DNA of 64,000 bases, taken from assembly GCF_900090285.1 (NCBI RefSeq), contig NZ_LT607754.1:4614001-4678000 (forward strand). The letters run 5' to 3'. Below the pieces are notes generated by a model. The model did not search any database. It was not told the DNA's origin and saw only the letters and a list, made by a program, of their open reading frames with translations. Below are positions 52,859 to 61,274 of the stretch, in pieces (positions within the stretch are counted from its first letter, which is position 1; each line of letters begins with the position of its first letter). The position numbers were made by a program, and so were the translations under genes. This stretch comes from Micromonospora inositola. GTDB taxonomy: Bacteria > Actinomycetota > Actinomycetes > Mycobacteriales > Micromonosporaceae.

Positions 52859-54892
52859 TCAGCTCAGGTTGAGCGCGGTGTCATCGATGACGAAGGACGT
52901 CTGCAGGGAGCTGTCCTCCACACCGCTGAACGAGATGGTCGCGGTGGTGCCGGCCAGCGACGAGACGTCGAAGGACTTCAGGACGTAGCCGGCGGCGGCG
53001 TTCACGTTTGAGTACGTCGCCAGGGTGGTGCTGCCGGCCTTGACGGTCAGCTTGTCGTAGACGGTGCTGCCCGACTCGGACGTGTCGATGTGCAGGTAGA
53101 AGGAGAGCGTGGCCCGACATCCGGCCGGGATGCTCACCGCCTGCGACAGGGTGTCGGTGTGGGTCGAGCCGTACCCGTCAAGCCACGCCTTGTACGAACC
53201 GCCGTGCGCGGCCTGGCTGGTGGAGTTGGTGATGACGCCGGAGGTGGCGGTCCAGCTCACGGCGCCGGACTCGAAGCCGGGGTTGGCCAGCTTCTGGCCG
53301 GAGCAGCTGCCGGTGGGCGGCGGGGTGGTGGTGCCGCTGCAGGTCGGGTCGCCGGACTGGGCCGGCACGCTGACCGCGTCCCACGCGGCCTTGACCGTGT
53401 TGAACTCGGTGCAGCCGGTCGGGTAGAGGTTCTTCGCCGCCTGCAGCGTCCAGGTGCGGTACTTCAGGTACGACGAGGACGTCGTCTTCAGCAGCATCGC
53501 GTTGTACATGATCTTGATGGCCTTCTGGATGCCCAGGCCGGTGACGCTGCTGCCGTTGCAGGTGGAGCTGGTCGGCTGACCGTTGGTCGGGCTGCTGCCG
53601 TTGGCCAGCAGGTAGAACCAGTGGTTGCCGGGACCGGCCGCCGCGTGCACCTCCGTGCTGGGGATGCTGCTGGAGTAGCAGTTGGGGTCACCCAGCGCCG
53701 ACGGGTTGTACATGTTGCGGATCGGGCCGCTGCCGACCAGATTGATCTTCTCGCCGACCAGGAAGTCGGGAGCGTCGTAGCTGGAGGGCTCGTTGGCGAA
53801 CCACTCCGTCGCCGCGCCGAAGGTGTCGGCGACGAACTCCTGGGTCCCGTTGCCGGAGATGCCACCCGGGGTGTGGTCGTCGATGCCGTGGCCGATCTCG
53901 TGGGCGATCACGTCGATCGAACCGATCCACTGGCCGGAGGTGTTCTTGCCGATCTGGACCTGGGTGCCGTCGTAGTAGGCGTTCTGGTCGTTCAGGCCCA
54001 CCCGGATCGGCCAGGCGCCGCCGGCGCCGTCGGCGCCGTTGCGGCCGAGCCACTGGGCGAGCATCTTGTGCTCGGTCTGGGCGCCGAACAGCGCGTCGAC
54101 GCAGCCGGTCTCCTTGTTGGTGGCCGTGCCGTTGCCCCAGACGTCGTCCGAGCCGGAGAACGTCGTGTTGGTCGCGGCGTCCTGGCAGCTCTGGTTGGTG
54201 ACGGTCGGGTCCTTCATCGAGTACGTGCTGCCTGACAGCGTGGTGTTGAGGGTCAGCGGGCTCGGCCCGTTCCACGCGCCAGTGCCGCTGCCGTGCACGA
54301 CGTGCTCCTGCGTGCGCAGCACCTTGCCGGTCAGGGCGTCGACGTCCACGGTGAGCCGGCTCGGGCCGTCCGCGGTGGTGCCCCGGACGGTGGTCTCCCA
54401 GGCCAGGGCCGGCTTGCTGTCGAGGGTGTAGACGACCAGCGTGGTGCCCTCGACGGTGGTCACGCTCTTCAGTTGGGCGCGGGCGGTCTTCTCCGCGGCC
54501 GTGGCCTTGAGCTTCGGCGTCGTGGCGAGGCTGCCGATGCTCTGCTGCTGGGCGACGGAGGCGTACTTCAGGTTGCCGGCGGAGTCGGTCGCCAGGACGA
54601 AGTCGCCGCCGGTCACCGGCAGGCCCTTGTAGGTGCGCTCGTAGGGCACGTACTGGGTGCCTTCGGAGGAGATGACGGGCCTCTGGACGAACGCCTCGTC
54701 CGAGCTGGCGTGCAGGTACTGCGGGCGGCTGGCGACCAGCGCGCTGGCCGAGTTGGCGGCGAGCGTGCGGGCCTGGGCCGCGTCGGGGGCGGGGCTGTGA
54801 GGCGCGGCCTGCACGGCCGCGGCGGTGCCGGCGGCGATCAGACCGGCCGCGGCCGCGCCGGACAGCGCGACGAGGCGAGGTGAGAGCTTCAA
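52859..54892 (-). CDS. Secreted M4-family (thermolysin-like) zinc metalloprotease
   Basis: A 677-residue secreted enzyme. The signal peptide is up to about residue 30 (LVALSGAAAAGLIAAG). The propeptide (about 40-195, FTP/PepSY type) contains PLAWETTVRG-like APALAWE. The catalytic domain has the zinc motif VIAHEIGHGIDDH, the third ligand in QEFVADTFGAATEW and the proton-donor His in STEVHAAAGPGNHWFYLLA. A Cys-flanked linker ends it, then a C-terminal carbohydrate-binding-like beta-sandwich (KLANPGFESG, WTATSG). The family start is TTG at 54892 with GGAG; the longer frame upstream has no signal peptide. Extracellular protein degradation. Confidence 0.88.
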   Translation of the reverse strand: MKLSPRLVALSGAAAAGLIAAGTAAAVQAAPHSPAPDAAQARTLAANSASALVASRPQYLHASSDEAFVQRPVISSEGTQYVPYERTYKGLPVTGGDFVLATDSAGNLKYASVAQQQSIGSLATTPKLKATAAEKTARAQLKSVTTVEGTTLVVYTLDSKPALAWETTVRGTTADGPSRLTVDVDALTGKVLRTQEHVVHGSGTGAWNGPSPLTLNTTLSGSTYSMKDPTVTNQSCQDAATNTTFSGSDDVWGNGTATNKETGCVDALFGAQTEHKMLAQWLGRNGADGAGGAWPIRVGLNDQNAYYDGTQVQIGKNTSGQWIGSIDVIAHEIGHGIDDHTPGGISGNGTQEFVADTFGAATEWFANEPSSYDAPDFLVGEKINLVGSGPIRNMYNPSALGDPNCYSSSIPSTEVHAAAGPGNHWFYLLANGSSPTNGQPTSSTCNGSSVTGLGIQKAIKIMYNAMLLKTTSSSYLKYRTWTLQAAKNLYPTGCTEFNTVKAAWDAVSVPAQSGDPTCSGTTTPPPTGSCSGQKLANPGFESGAVSWTATSGVITNSTSQAAHGGSYKAWLDGYGSTHTDTLSQAVSIPAGCRATLSFYLHIDTSESGSTVYDKLTVKAGSTTLATYSNVNAAAGYVLKSFDVSSLAGTTATISFSGVEDSSLQTSFVIDDTALNLS

Positions 54893-55896
54893 GGGGGTGC
54901 GCTCCTGTTCTCTGGCGGCGCGCGGAGCCCGGTAGGGGCGCGCGCCGCGGTCAAGCTGCGAGGCGGGCGATGGTGGTCGTCCGGAGCTGCCGGCGTGCCC
55001 CGGGTCGACCGACCGACCATCCCGAGCCACCGGGGATCGGTGACTCGTGGCAGCACGATCACACGGGCAGGGGTGCAGATCAATGGGTGACCGGGGCAAC
55101 CGTCTTGTTCCGGTCGCCGGGGCGACATCGACAATTCAGACAGCCATGATCTTCAATGGCCCTGATCAGCCCTTATGTTCATGGCAGTCGATGGAGGGCG
55201 GCCCGACTTGCGGCATATGCCGCTATCCGCTGATGGTGCGCCTTGGCGCCCCCCCGGCAATGTGCTGCTCCGCGACGGGCGGCCCCGGCGGCGTCATCGA
55301 CTTCGGGGCCGCCGGCGTCGGGGACCCGCTCCGGAGACGTCTGCGTCGCCGCAACGCGCTCCGTCCACCGTGGCACGCGTGGCACGACCGCCTGGCGATT
55401 CGCGAGGCTACTTTCGTTTGTGCAAGCGAAAAGTAGCTGGCACATCGACGAAAGCTATGGACACCCTGAGAGGAAGTTAGTAGGGTCGGTCATTGTCAAT
55501 ATGTTTCGTCGAGATGAACCGGCACGGTAGTTCTCGACTGTGACCTTCAGGCGGCGCAACCCGTCCGGAGGCCACGACCGGCCAGGGATGGCCGTCCCCG
55601 GGTCAACGCCGCACCACGGCGACCCGGCGCGGGCACGCGCCGCGGGTCGACCGACGTCCGTCCGTACCCGACGACTACCCGTCAGCTCCGACGCGGAACC
55701 GCGTCCGATGCCGCGTGCGATCCGGCTCGCCGCCGACATCGGGCCATCAATCCACACAGGACGACCGTGGCGACCGCCACGGCCGGGGATCCCGCGCGGC
55801 CAGGGAGGGGCCGCCGGGTAGCTCCGACAACTCCTGACATCGACGGGCCGACGCACGCTCCGCCCGGTGCTCCTCCGGACCGTGAAAGAGGCATCC
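54893..55896. promoter_or_regulatory. 1004-bp divergent region between M4 protease and cupredoxin-DUF1080 operon
   Basis: No supported gene. It must carry the promoters of both divergent units. An A+T-richer stretch lies at about 55470-55520 (with ATTGTCAATATG), and an inverted repeat lies at 55407-55437. AGAGG at 55887-55891 is the ribosome site of the next gene. Confidence 0.4.
55407..55437. promoter_or_regulatory. Imperfect palindrome, possible operator
   Basis: GCTACTTTCG is mirrored by CGAAAAGTAGC with one extra A around a 10-base centre. Such AT-rich arms (CTTTCG/CGAAAG) resemble LacI-type sugar operators. About 460 bp upstream of the sugar-oxidation operon. Confidence 0.4.
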
Positions 55897-58800
55897 ATGA
55901 ATTCACATCCACCGCGCGGCCGGCTCGCCGTGAGCCGGCTCAGGAGACCGATGGCGACCATCGCCACGATGGTCCTCCTGCTGACCGCCGCCGTGGCTGC
56001 GTCCCCGGCGAACGCGCGTCCGACTGATCCGGAACGGCCGGCGGCGACCGCGCCGTCGCAACAGCTCCAGGCCCAGGTCCTCACCTGGACCGCCGGCGAC
56101 AACTTTCTGTCGTACCGGTCCGCGCCGACGACCGCCACGGCCGGACCGGCCACCCTCGTGTTCGAGAACAGCGCGGCGACCGGCAACACCACCGGCATGC
56201 AGCACACCCTCACCTTCGAGACCGGGAACCCCGCGTACAACAGCGATGTCGACGTGAACATCCTGGCCGACCCATCGGACAGCAACGGGGGCCGGTGGAC
56301 GGTCGACGTGGTCCTCACGCCCGCCACCTACCGGTACTTCTGCTCGATCCCCGGCCACGGCGGCATGACCGGTCTCCTGGTCGTCAGCGACGGCGGGTCG
56401 GACACCACGGCCCCGACGGTGACGGCGGCGGTGACCGGCGAGAAGGACGCCAACGGCGCCTACGTGGGCAGTGCCACGGTCACCCTGTCGGCGACGGACA
56501 CCGGTTCGGGTGTCGACAAGGTGGAGTACTCCCTGGACGGGGGCCCGTACGGCACCTATTCGGCGCCGGTGACCGTGAACCAAACGGGTCAGCACACGGT
56601 CAGCTACCGGGCGACGGACAAGGCGGGTAACACTTCGTCGGCGCAGTCGGTGTCGTTCACGGTGGTGCAGACGCCGCCGGCGGACACCACGCCGCCGACG
56701 GTGACGGCGGCGGTGACCGGGCAGAAGGACGCCAACGGCGCGTACGTGGGCAGCGCGACGGTGACCCTGTCGGCGACGGACACCGGCTCGGGTGTGGACC
56801 GGGTCGAGTACTCCCTCGACGGGGGCGCCTACACCGGCTACTCCGCGCCGGTGACGGTGAACCAGACCGGTCAGCACACGGTCAGCTACCGGGCCACGGA
56901 CAAGGCGGGTAACACCTCGTCGGCGCAGTCGGTGTCGTTCACGGTGGTGCAGACGCCGCCGGCGGACACCACGCCGCCGAGCGTGACGGCCGCGGTGTCC
57001 GGGGACAAGGATGCGACCGGCGGGTACGTGGGCAGCGCGACGGTGACCCTGTCGGCGACGGACACCGGCTCGGGCGTGGACCGGATCGAGTACTCCCTCG
57101 ACGGGCAGCCCTACGCCGGCTACTCGGCGCCGGTGACGGTCAACCAGCCGGGTCAGCACACGGTGTCGTACCGGGCCACCGACAAGGCCGGCAACACCTC
57201 GTCGGCGCAGTCGGTGTCGTTCACGGTGGTGCAGACGCCGCCGGCGGACACCACGCCGCCGACGATGACGGCGGCGGTGACCGGGCAGAAGGACGCCAAC
57301 GGCGCGTACGTGGGCAGTGCCACGGTGACCCTGTCGGCGACGGACACCGGCTCGGGTGTGGACCGGGTCGAGTACTCCCTCGACGGGGGCGCCTACACCG
57401 GCTACTCCGCGCCGGTGACGGTGAACCAGACCGGTCAGCACACGGTCAGCTACCGGGCCACGGACAAGGCCGGTAACACCTCGTCGGCGCAGTCGGTGTC
57501 GTTCACGGTGGTGCAGACGCCGCCGGCCGACACGACGCCGCCCACCGCCACCGCGGTGGTGAGCGGTCAGAAGGACGCCAACGGCGCGTACGTCGGGAGC
57601 GCGACGGTGACCCTGTCGGCGACGGACACCGGCTCGGGTGTGGACCGGGTCGAGTACTCCCTGGACGGGCAGCCCTACGCGGGCTACTCGGCGCCGGTGA
57701 CGGTGAACCAGCCGGGTCAGCACACGGTGTCGTACCGGGCGACCGACAAGGTGGGTAACACCTCGTCGGCGCAGTCGGTGTCGTTCACGGTGGTGCAGAC
57801 GCCGCCGGCCGACACCACCCCGCCCACCGCGACCGCCGCCGTGTCCGGCCAACTGGACGACAACGGCGCCTACCTGGGCAGCGCCACCGTCATCCTGTCG
57901 GCCGCGGACGCGGGCTCGGGCGTCGACCGGATCGAGTACTCCCTCGACGGGCAGCCCTACAGCCGGTATTCGGCACCGGTCACCGTGAACCAGCCCGGCC
58001 AGCACACGTTCAGCTACCGGGCCACCGACAAGGCCGGCAACACCTCGGGCACCGCGTCGGTCACGTTCACCGTGGTGGCGAGCGGGCCCGGCCCCGACTG
58101 CCCGGTCAAGGACACCCGCCCGACCGTGTGGCTCGGCACCGTGGACAGCGGTGTGCCCAACCGGGTCGTCGAGGGCGACTGCACGATCAACAACGTCATC
58201 TCCGACGAGCGGAGCTGGCCCAACCACGGCCAGTTCGTCAGCCACGTGACGACGATCGCCGAGCACCTGCACCACCTGGGCGTCATCAGCCACCAGGAGC
58301 ACGGGCGACTGGTGAGCGCCGCCGGCCGCTCCGGCGTCGGCAAGCCGGACGAGAAGAACGGCTACCAGCCGCTGCTGGACAACACGACCGCGTCCTTCGG
58401 CCGCTGGCAGCAGGTCGGCGCGGGCGGCTTCACCCGCAACGCGGACGGGTCCATCACCAGCAAGCCCGTACCGGGCCTCGGCATGCTCTGGTTCCCGGTG
58501 TCCGCGTACGGCGACTTCTCGCTGAAGCTGCGGTGGCGCGACGACGCCCCCGGGGACGCCCGGGCCAACAGCGGGGTGTTCGTCCGCTTCCCGGACGTGC
58601 GCCAGCACCCCGCCGAGTCCCGCCCCGAGTGGGTGGCCATCAAGTACGGCCACGAGCTCCAGATCCTCGACCGGCCCGACGGTGACCAGTACAAGAGCGG
58701 CTCGGTGTACGGCTTCGACCGGGTCGACCTGGCCAGCGCCCACGTCACCGGAAAGGGCACCTGGAACGACTACGAGATCCGGGTGGTCGGGCAGCACTAC

Positions 58801-59034
58801 TCCGTCTTCCGCAACGGAGAGCTGATCAACGACTACGTGAACAGCCCGGACGCGGTCTTCAGCCCGCCCCGGGCGGACGACCCCGGCGGGGCCGGACGGC
58901 AGAGCGCGCGCGGATACATCGGCCTGCAGAACCACGGCACCGCCGACGTCATCAGCTTCCGCGACGTGCGGATCGCACCGCTGAACCCGTGCTGCCCCGA
59001 CGGAGCGGCCGGCAACTCGAGCTCCTGCTGCTGA
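55897..59034 (+). CDS. Secreted cupredoxin / six Ig-like repeats / DUF1080 (3-keto-glycoside hydrolase-like) protein
   Basis: 1045 residues. The signal peptide (to about residue 42) is followed by a cupredoxin domain to about 165 with the type 1 copper ligands His (MQHTLTF), Cys, His and Met (CSIPGHGGM). Six Ig-like repeats of 94 residues lie at about 169-728. A DUF1080/3-keto-disaccharide hydrolase-like domain covers about 825-1035, with YQPLLDNTTASFGRWQQVG, GDFSLKLRWRDD and IKYGHELQILDRPDGD. The ATG at 55897 is after AGAGG; the frame extends 30 bp further upstream without a better start. It leads an operon with an isomerase, multicopper oxidase and sugar dehydrogenase. Likely role: extracellular copper-linked oxidation and cleavage of oxidised glycosides. 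Confidence 0.82.
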   Translation: MNSHPPRGRLAVSRLRRPMATIATMVLLLTAAVAASPANARPTDPERPAATAPSQQLQAQVLTWTAGDNFLSYRSAPTTATAGPATLVFENSAATGNTTGMQHTLTFETGNPAYNSDVDVNILADPSDSNGGRWTVDVVLTPATYRYFCSIPGHGGMTGLLVVSDGGSDTTAPTVTAAVTGEKDANGAYVGSATVTLSATDTGSGVDKVEYSLDGGPYGTYSAPVTVNQTGQHTVSYRATDKAGNTSSAQSVSFTVVQTPPADTTPPTVTAAVTGQKDANGAYVGSATVTLSATDTGSGVDRVEYSLDGGAYTGYSAPVTVNQTGQHTVSYRATDKAGNTSSAQSVSFTVVQTPPADTTPPSVTAAVSGDKDATGGYVGSATVTLSATDTGSGVDRIEYSLDGQPYAGYSAPVTVNQPGQHTVSYRATDKAGNTSSAQSVSFTVVQTPPADTTPPTMTAAVTGQKDANGAYVGSATVTLSATDTGSGVDRVEYSLDGGAYTGYSAPVTVNQTGQHTVSYRATDKAGNTSSAQSVSFTVVQTPPADTTPPTATAVVSGQKDANGAYVGSATVTLSATDTGSGVDRVEYSLDGQPYAGYSAPVTVNQPGQHTVSYRATDKVGNTSSAQSVSFTVVQTPPADTTPPTATAAVSGQLDDNGAYLGSATVILSAADAGSGVDRIEYSLDGQPYSRYSAPVTVNQPGQHTFSYRATDKAGNTSGTASVTFTVVASGPGPDCPVKDTRPTVWLGTVDSGVPNRVVEGDCTINNVISDERSWPNHGQFVSHVTTIAEHLHHLGVISHQEHGRLVSAAGRSGVGKPDEKNGYQPLLDNTTASFGRWQQVGAGGFTRNADGSITSKPVPGLGMLWFPVSAYGDFSLKLRWRDDAPGDARANSGVFVRFPDVRQHPAESRPEWVAIKYGHELQILDRPDGDQYKSGSVYGFDRVDLASAHVTGKGTWNDYEIRVVGQHYSVFRNGELINDYVNSPDAVFSPPRADDPGGAGRQSARGYIGLQNHGTADVISFRDVRIAPLNPCCPDGAAGNSSSCC
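56401..58080 (+). repeat. Six tandem 282-bp Ig-like coding repeats
   Basis: Units begin at 56401, 56683, 56965, 57247, 57529 and 57811, each 282 bp (94 residues), ending in SFTVVQTPPADTTPP. Units 2 and 4 are nearly identical, whereas unit 6 has diverged (ILSAADAGSGVDRIEYS). Copy number is therefore liable to change by recombination. Confidence 0.9.
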
Positions 59035-59057
59035 GCGAGCGAAGGGAAACCACCACC

Positions 59058-60026
59058 ATGGCAAGGAACAGAATCGACCGCCGCGCACTGCTGCGCGGGC
59101 TCGCCGGGTCGACGGTCGCGGTCAGCGCCGCCAGCCTCACCGGTGCCCTGCCGGCCGCGGCCTCGGCGGCGGACTCGAACGGCCAGCTCATCCCGCGCGG
59201 ACGCATGGGCATCCAGCTCTACAGCGTCCGGGACAAGATCGCGCAGGTCGGATTCGCGGCGGTCTTCGAGGAGCTCTCCCGCATCGGCTACCAGGAGGTG
59301 GAGTTCGCCGGCTACACCCAGGGTGCCGTCGGCGCGATCACTCCGGCTCAGATCCGGCAGCTGCTGGACGACAACGGCCTGAAGGCGGCGGGCAGCCACC
59401 GCGGACTGAACGACTTCCGGACCAACCTGGAGTGGGAGCTCGAGGTCGCAGAGACCCTCGGCATGCCGACCCTCGGCACCGCCCAGGCGCCCACCGGTGA
59501 CCGCACGATCGCCGGGTACCAGGCGGCGGCCGCGGAGTTCAACGCGTGGGGCGCCGCCGCCGCTGCCCGGGGCATCAAGCTCTACCAGCACAACCACACC
59601 ATCGAGTTCAGTTTCGCGGTCGACCGCCCCGACGTGCGGCTGTACGACCTGTTCCTGGAACTCACCGACCCGCGGTACGTGTACCTGGAGATGGACATCC
59701 TCTGGGCGTACGGCGGGGCCCGCAAGTACCCCGGCTTCCGCCCGGTCGACTACGTCAACGCCCACCCCGAGCGCTTCCCGCTGTTCCACGTCAAGGACGG
59801 CGTCCCGCTGCCCGACCCCCAGCAGGGCAACTCCTACCTGGACGTCGAGTTCGGCGCCGGGGTCATCCCGTTCGCCGAGTTCTTCGGTGAGCTGAAGGGC
59901 CGGGGACGCTTCGAGTTCCTGTGGGAGCAGGACACCGCGCCGAACGCCCAGCCGAACCCGCCGGGTTCACTGGGCGCCGCCGAGCGCAGCTACCAGCGCA
60001 TGGTCGAGCTGCGGGGTGCCCGATGA
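59058..60026 (+). CDS. Tat-exported sugar phosphate isomerase/epimerase-like TIM-barrel protein
   Basis: A 322-residue AP-endonuclease-2-type TIM barrel (PF01261). A twin-arginine signal is at the start (RIDRRALLRGLAG, then AVSAASLTGALPAAASA). Barrel motifs are MGIQLYSVRDK, IGYQEVEFAGYT, YQHNHTIEF, YVYLEMDILWAYG and LFHVKDG, with Glu, His and Asp ligands of a metal centre. Related secreted enzymes act on 3-keto-sugars or release 3-keto-2-hydroxy-glucal products in the DUF1080/ThuA pathways (established for some homologues; role here inferred). Start ATG 59058 with GAAGGGA. It is 23 bp after DUF1080 and its stop overlaps the oxidase start. Confidence 0.82.
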   Translation: MARNRIDRRALLRGLAGSTVAVSAASLTGALPAAASAADSNGQLIPRGRMGIQLYSVRDKIAQVGFAAVFEELSRIGYQEVEFAGYTQGAVGAITPAQIRQLLDDNGLKAAGSHRGLNDFRTNLEWELEVAETLGMPTLGTAQAPTGDRTIAGYQAAAAEFNAWGAAAAARGIKLYQHNHTIEFSFAVDRPDVRLYDLFLELTDPRYVYLEMDILWAYGGARKYPGFRPVDYVNAHPERFPLFHVKDGVPLPDPQQGNSYLDVEFGAGVIPFAEFFGELKGRGRFEFLWEQDTAPNAQPNPPGSLGAAERSYQRMVELRGAR

Positions 60027-61204
60027 CGGCCTGGCGGCTGGTGGAGGACGACCCGGCGGCCGAGCCCGGACCGGTGACCCGGTCCGACCGGCCCCGCCCC
60101 GGCGGGCGGCGGATGCTGGTGGTTGCGGCGGTCGTGCTGCTGACCCTGGTCGGTGCCGGCGGGCTGGCGGCCGCCGGCACCGGGATGTTCGCCGAGCGCC
60201 CGGACGGCTGCGTCAAGCCGGATCGCAGCCTCCAGTTGTACGCGGTGGAGCTGCCGAAGGACGGCACCCAGATCCGGCTCGGCTACGGCCTCACCCCGCA
60301 GACCGCCTCCTACCCGGGGCCGACGATGGAGATGATGGAGGGGGAGTGCCTCGCCATCACCCTGCACAACCAGGTGCCCGCCGAGACGCTGGCGCAGCTT
60401 CGCACCAACCCCGCCCACCCGCTGGGAGTCTCGCTGCACGTCCACGGGGTCAAGTACACCCAGCAGTCCGACGGCACGGTGCAGAGCGCGTCGTACGTCC
60501 CGCCGGGTGAGTCGCGCACCTACACCTGGTACGCGGCGCCCCGCAACAACCGGACCGGGTCGCAGGGCACCGCCGGCTACTGGTGGTACCACGACCATGT
60601 GGTGGGTGGCCCGCACGGCACCCAGGGGCTCTCCGCCGGGCTCTTCGGCGGGCTGGTCGTCCGCCGTCCGGGCGACCCGAAGCCGGACCGGACGTACGTG
60701 ACGGCCTTCGGTGACCGGCAGAGCATCAACCTGCGCCGCGGCGAGGCCACCGACACCTGCGCCGCGGAGAACCCGCAGCCCGGCCCGACCTGCCTGGTCG
60801 CCAGGAAGGGGGAGCGGGTGGAGTTCATCGTCGTCGGCATCGGAAACGACATGCACACCTTCCACCTGCACGGCCACTCCTGGGCGGACACCCGGACGGG
60901 TGTGGTGAGCAACGGCCAACCGTTCGCCGACTCAGTACCGGTCATCGACAACAAGACGCTCGGCCCCGGCGACTCCTTCGGCGTACAGGTGGTGGCCGGT
61001 GACGCGGTGGGACCGGGGCACTGGATGCTGCACTGCCACATGCAGTTCCACTCCGACGCCGGCATGTCGACGATGCTGCACGTCCTCGACGAGAACGGGC
61101 AGATGCCCCCGGGAATGGATCACCAGCACCCGGCGGCCGCACCGGCCACCGCCGGCACCACCTCCGCGACCGCCACCGAGGGCGCAGCGCACCAGCACAA
61201 CTGA
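60023..61204 (+). CDS. Multicopper oxidase (two-domain laccase-like), membrane-anchored
   Basis: A 393-residue oxidase. The N-terminal membrane segment is about residues 31-53 (LVVAAVVLLTLVGAGGLAAAG). Copper motifs are LHVHG, WWYHDH, HTFHLHGHSW and LHCHMQFHSDAGM, giving the T2/T3 cluster and the T1 Cys-His, enough for a two-domain laccase (short family). It oxidises phenols or metals, or accepts electrons from cupredoxins, using O2. The ATG overlaps the isomerase stop (ATGA). A His-rich tail (QHPAAAP, HQHN) follows. It likely takes electrons from the neighbouring sugar dehydrogenase through the cupredoxin domain (inference). Confidence 0.88.
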   Translation: MTAWRLVEDDPAAEPGPVTRSDRPRPGGRRMLVVAAVVLLTLVGAGGLAAAGTGMFAERPDGCVKPDRSLQLYAVELPKDGTQIRLGYGLTPQTASYPGPTMEMMEGECLAITLHNQVPAETLAQLRTNPAHPLGVSLHVHGVKYTQQSDGTVQSASYVPPGESRTYTWYAAPRNNRTGSQGTAGYWWYHDHVVGGPHGTQGLSAGLFGGLVVRRPGDPKPDRTYVTAFGDRQSINLRRGEATDTCAAENPQPGPTCLVARKGERVEFIVVGIGNDMHTFHLHGHSWADTRTGVVSNGQPFADSVPVIDNKTLGPGDSFGVQVVAGDAVGPGHWMLHCHMQFHSDAGMSTMLHVLDENGQMPPGMDHQHPAAAPATAGTTSATATEGAAHQHN

Positions 61205-61274
61205 CCAGCGGTTCCGTCCGCCGTCATCGACGGACGACCGGAAGATTTTGTCCCTCAACCCAGGAGGAGTCGAG

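Noticed and set aside
56401..58080. 282-bp repeats as a CRISPR-like array
   Set aside because: The repeats are in-frame coding units of 94 residues, far too long for CRISPR and without unique spacers.
55903..59088. Minus-strand open frame of 1061 codons opposite the cupredoxin-DUF1080 gene
   Set aside because: Same GC-bias artefact; the repeats read as low-complexity Arg/Val on that strand.
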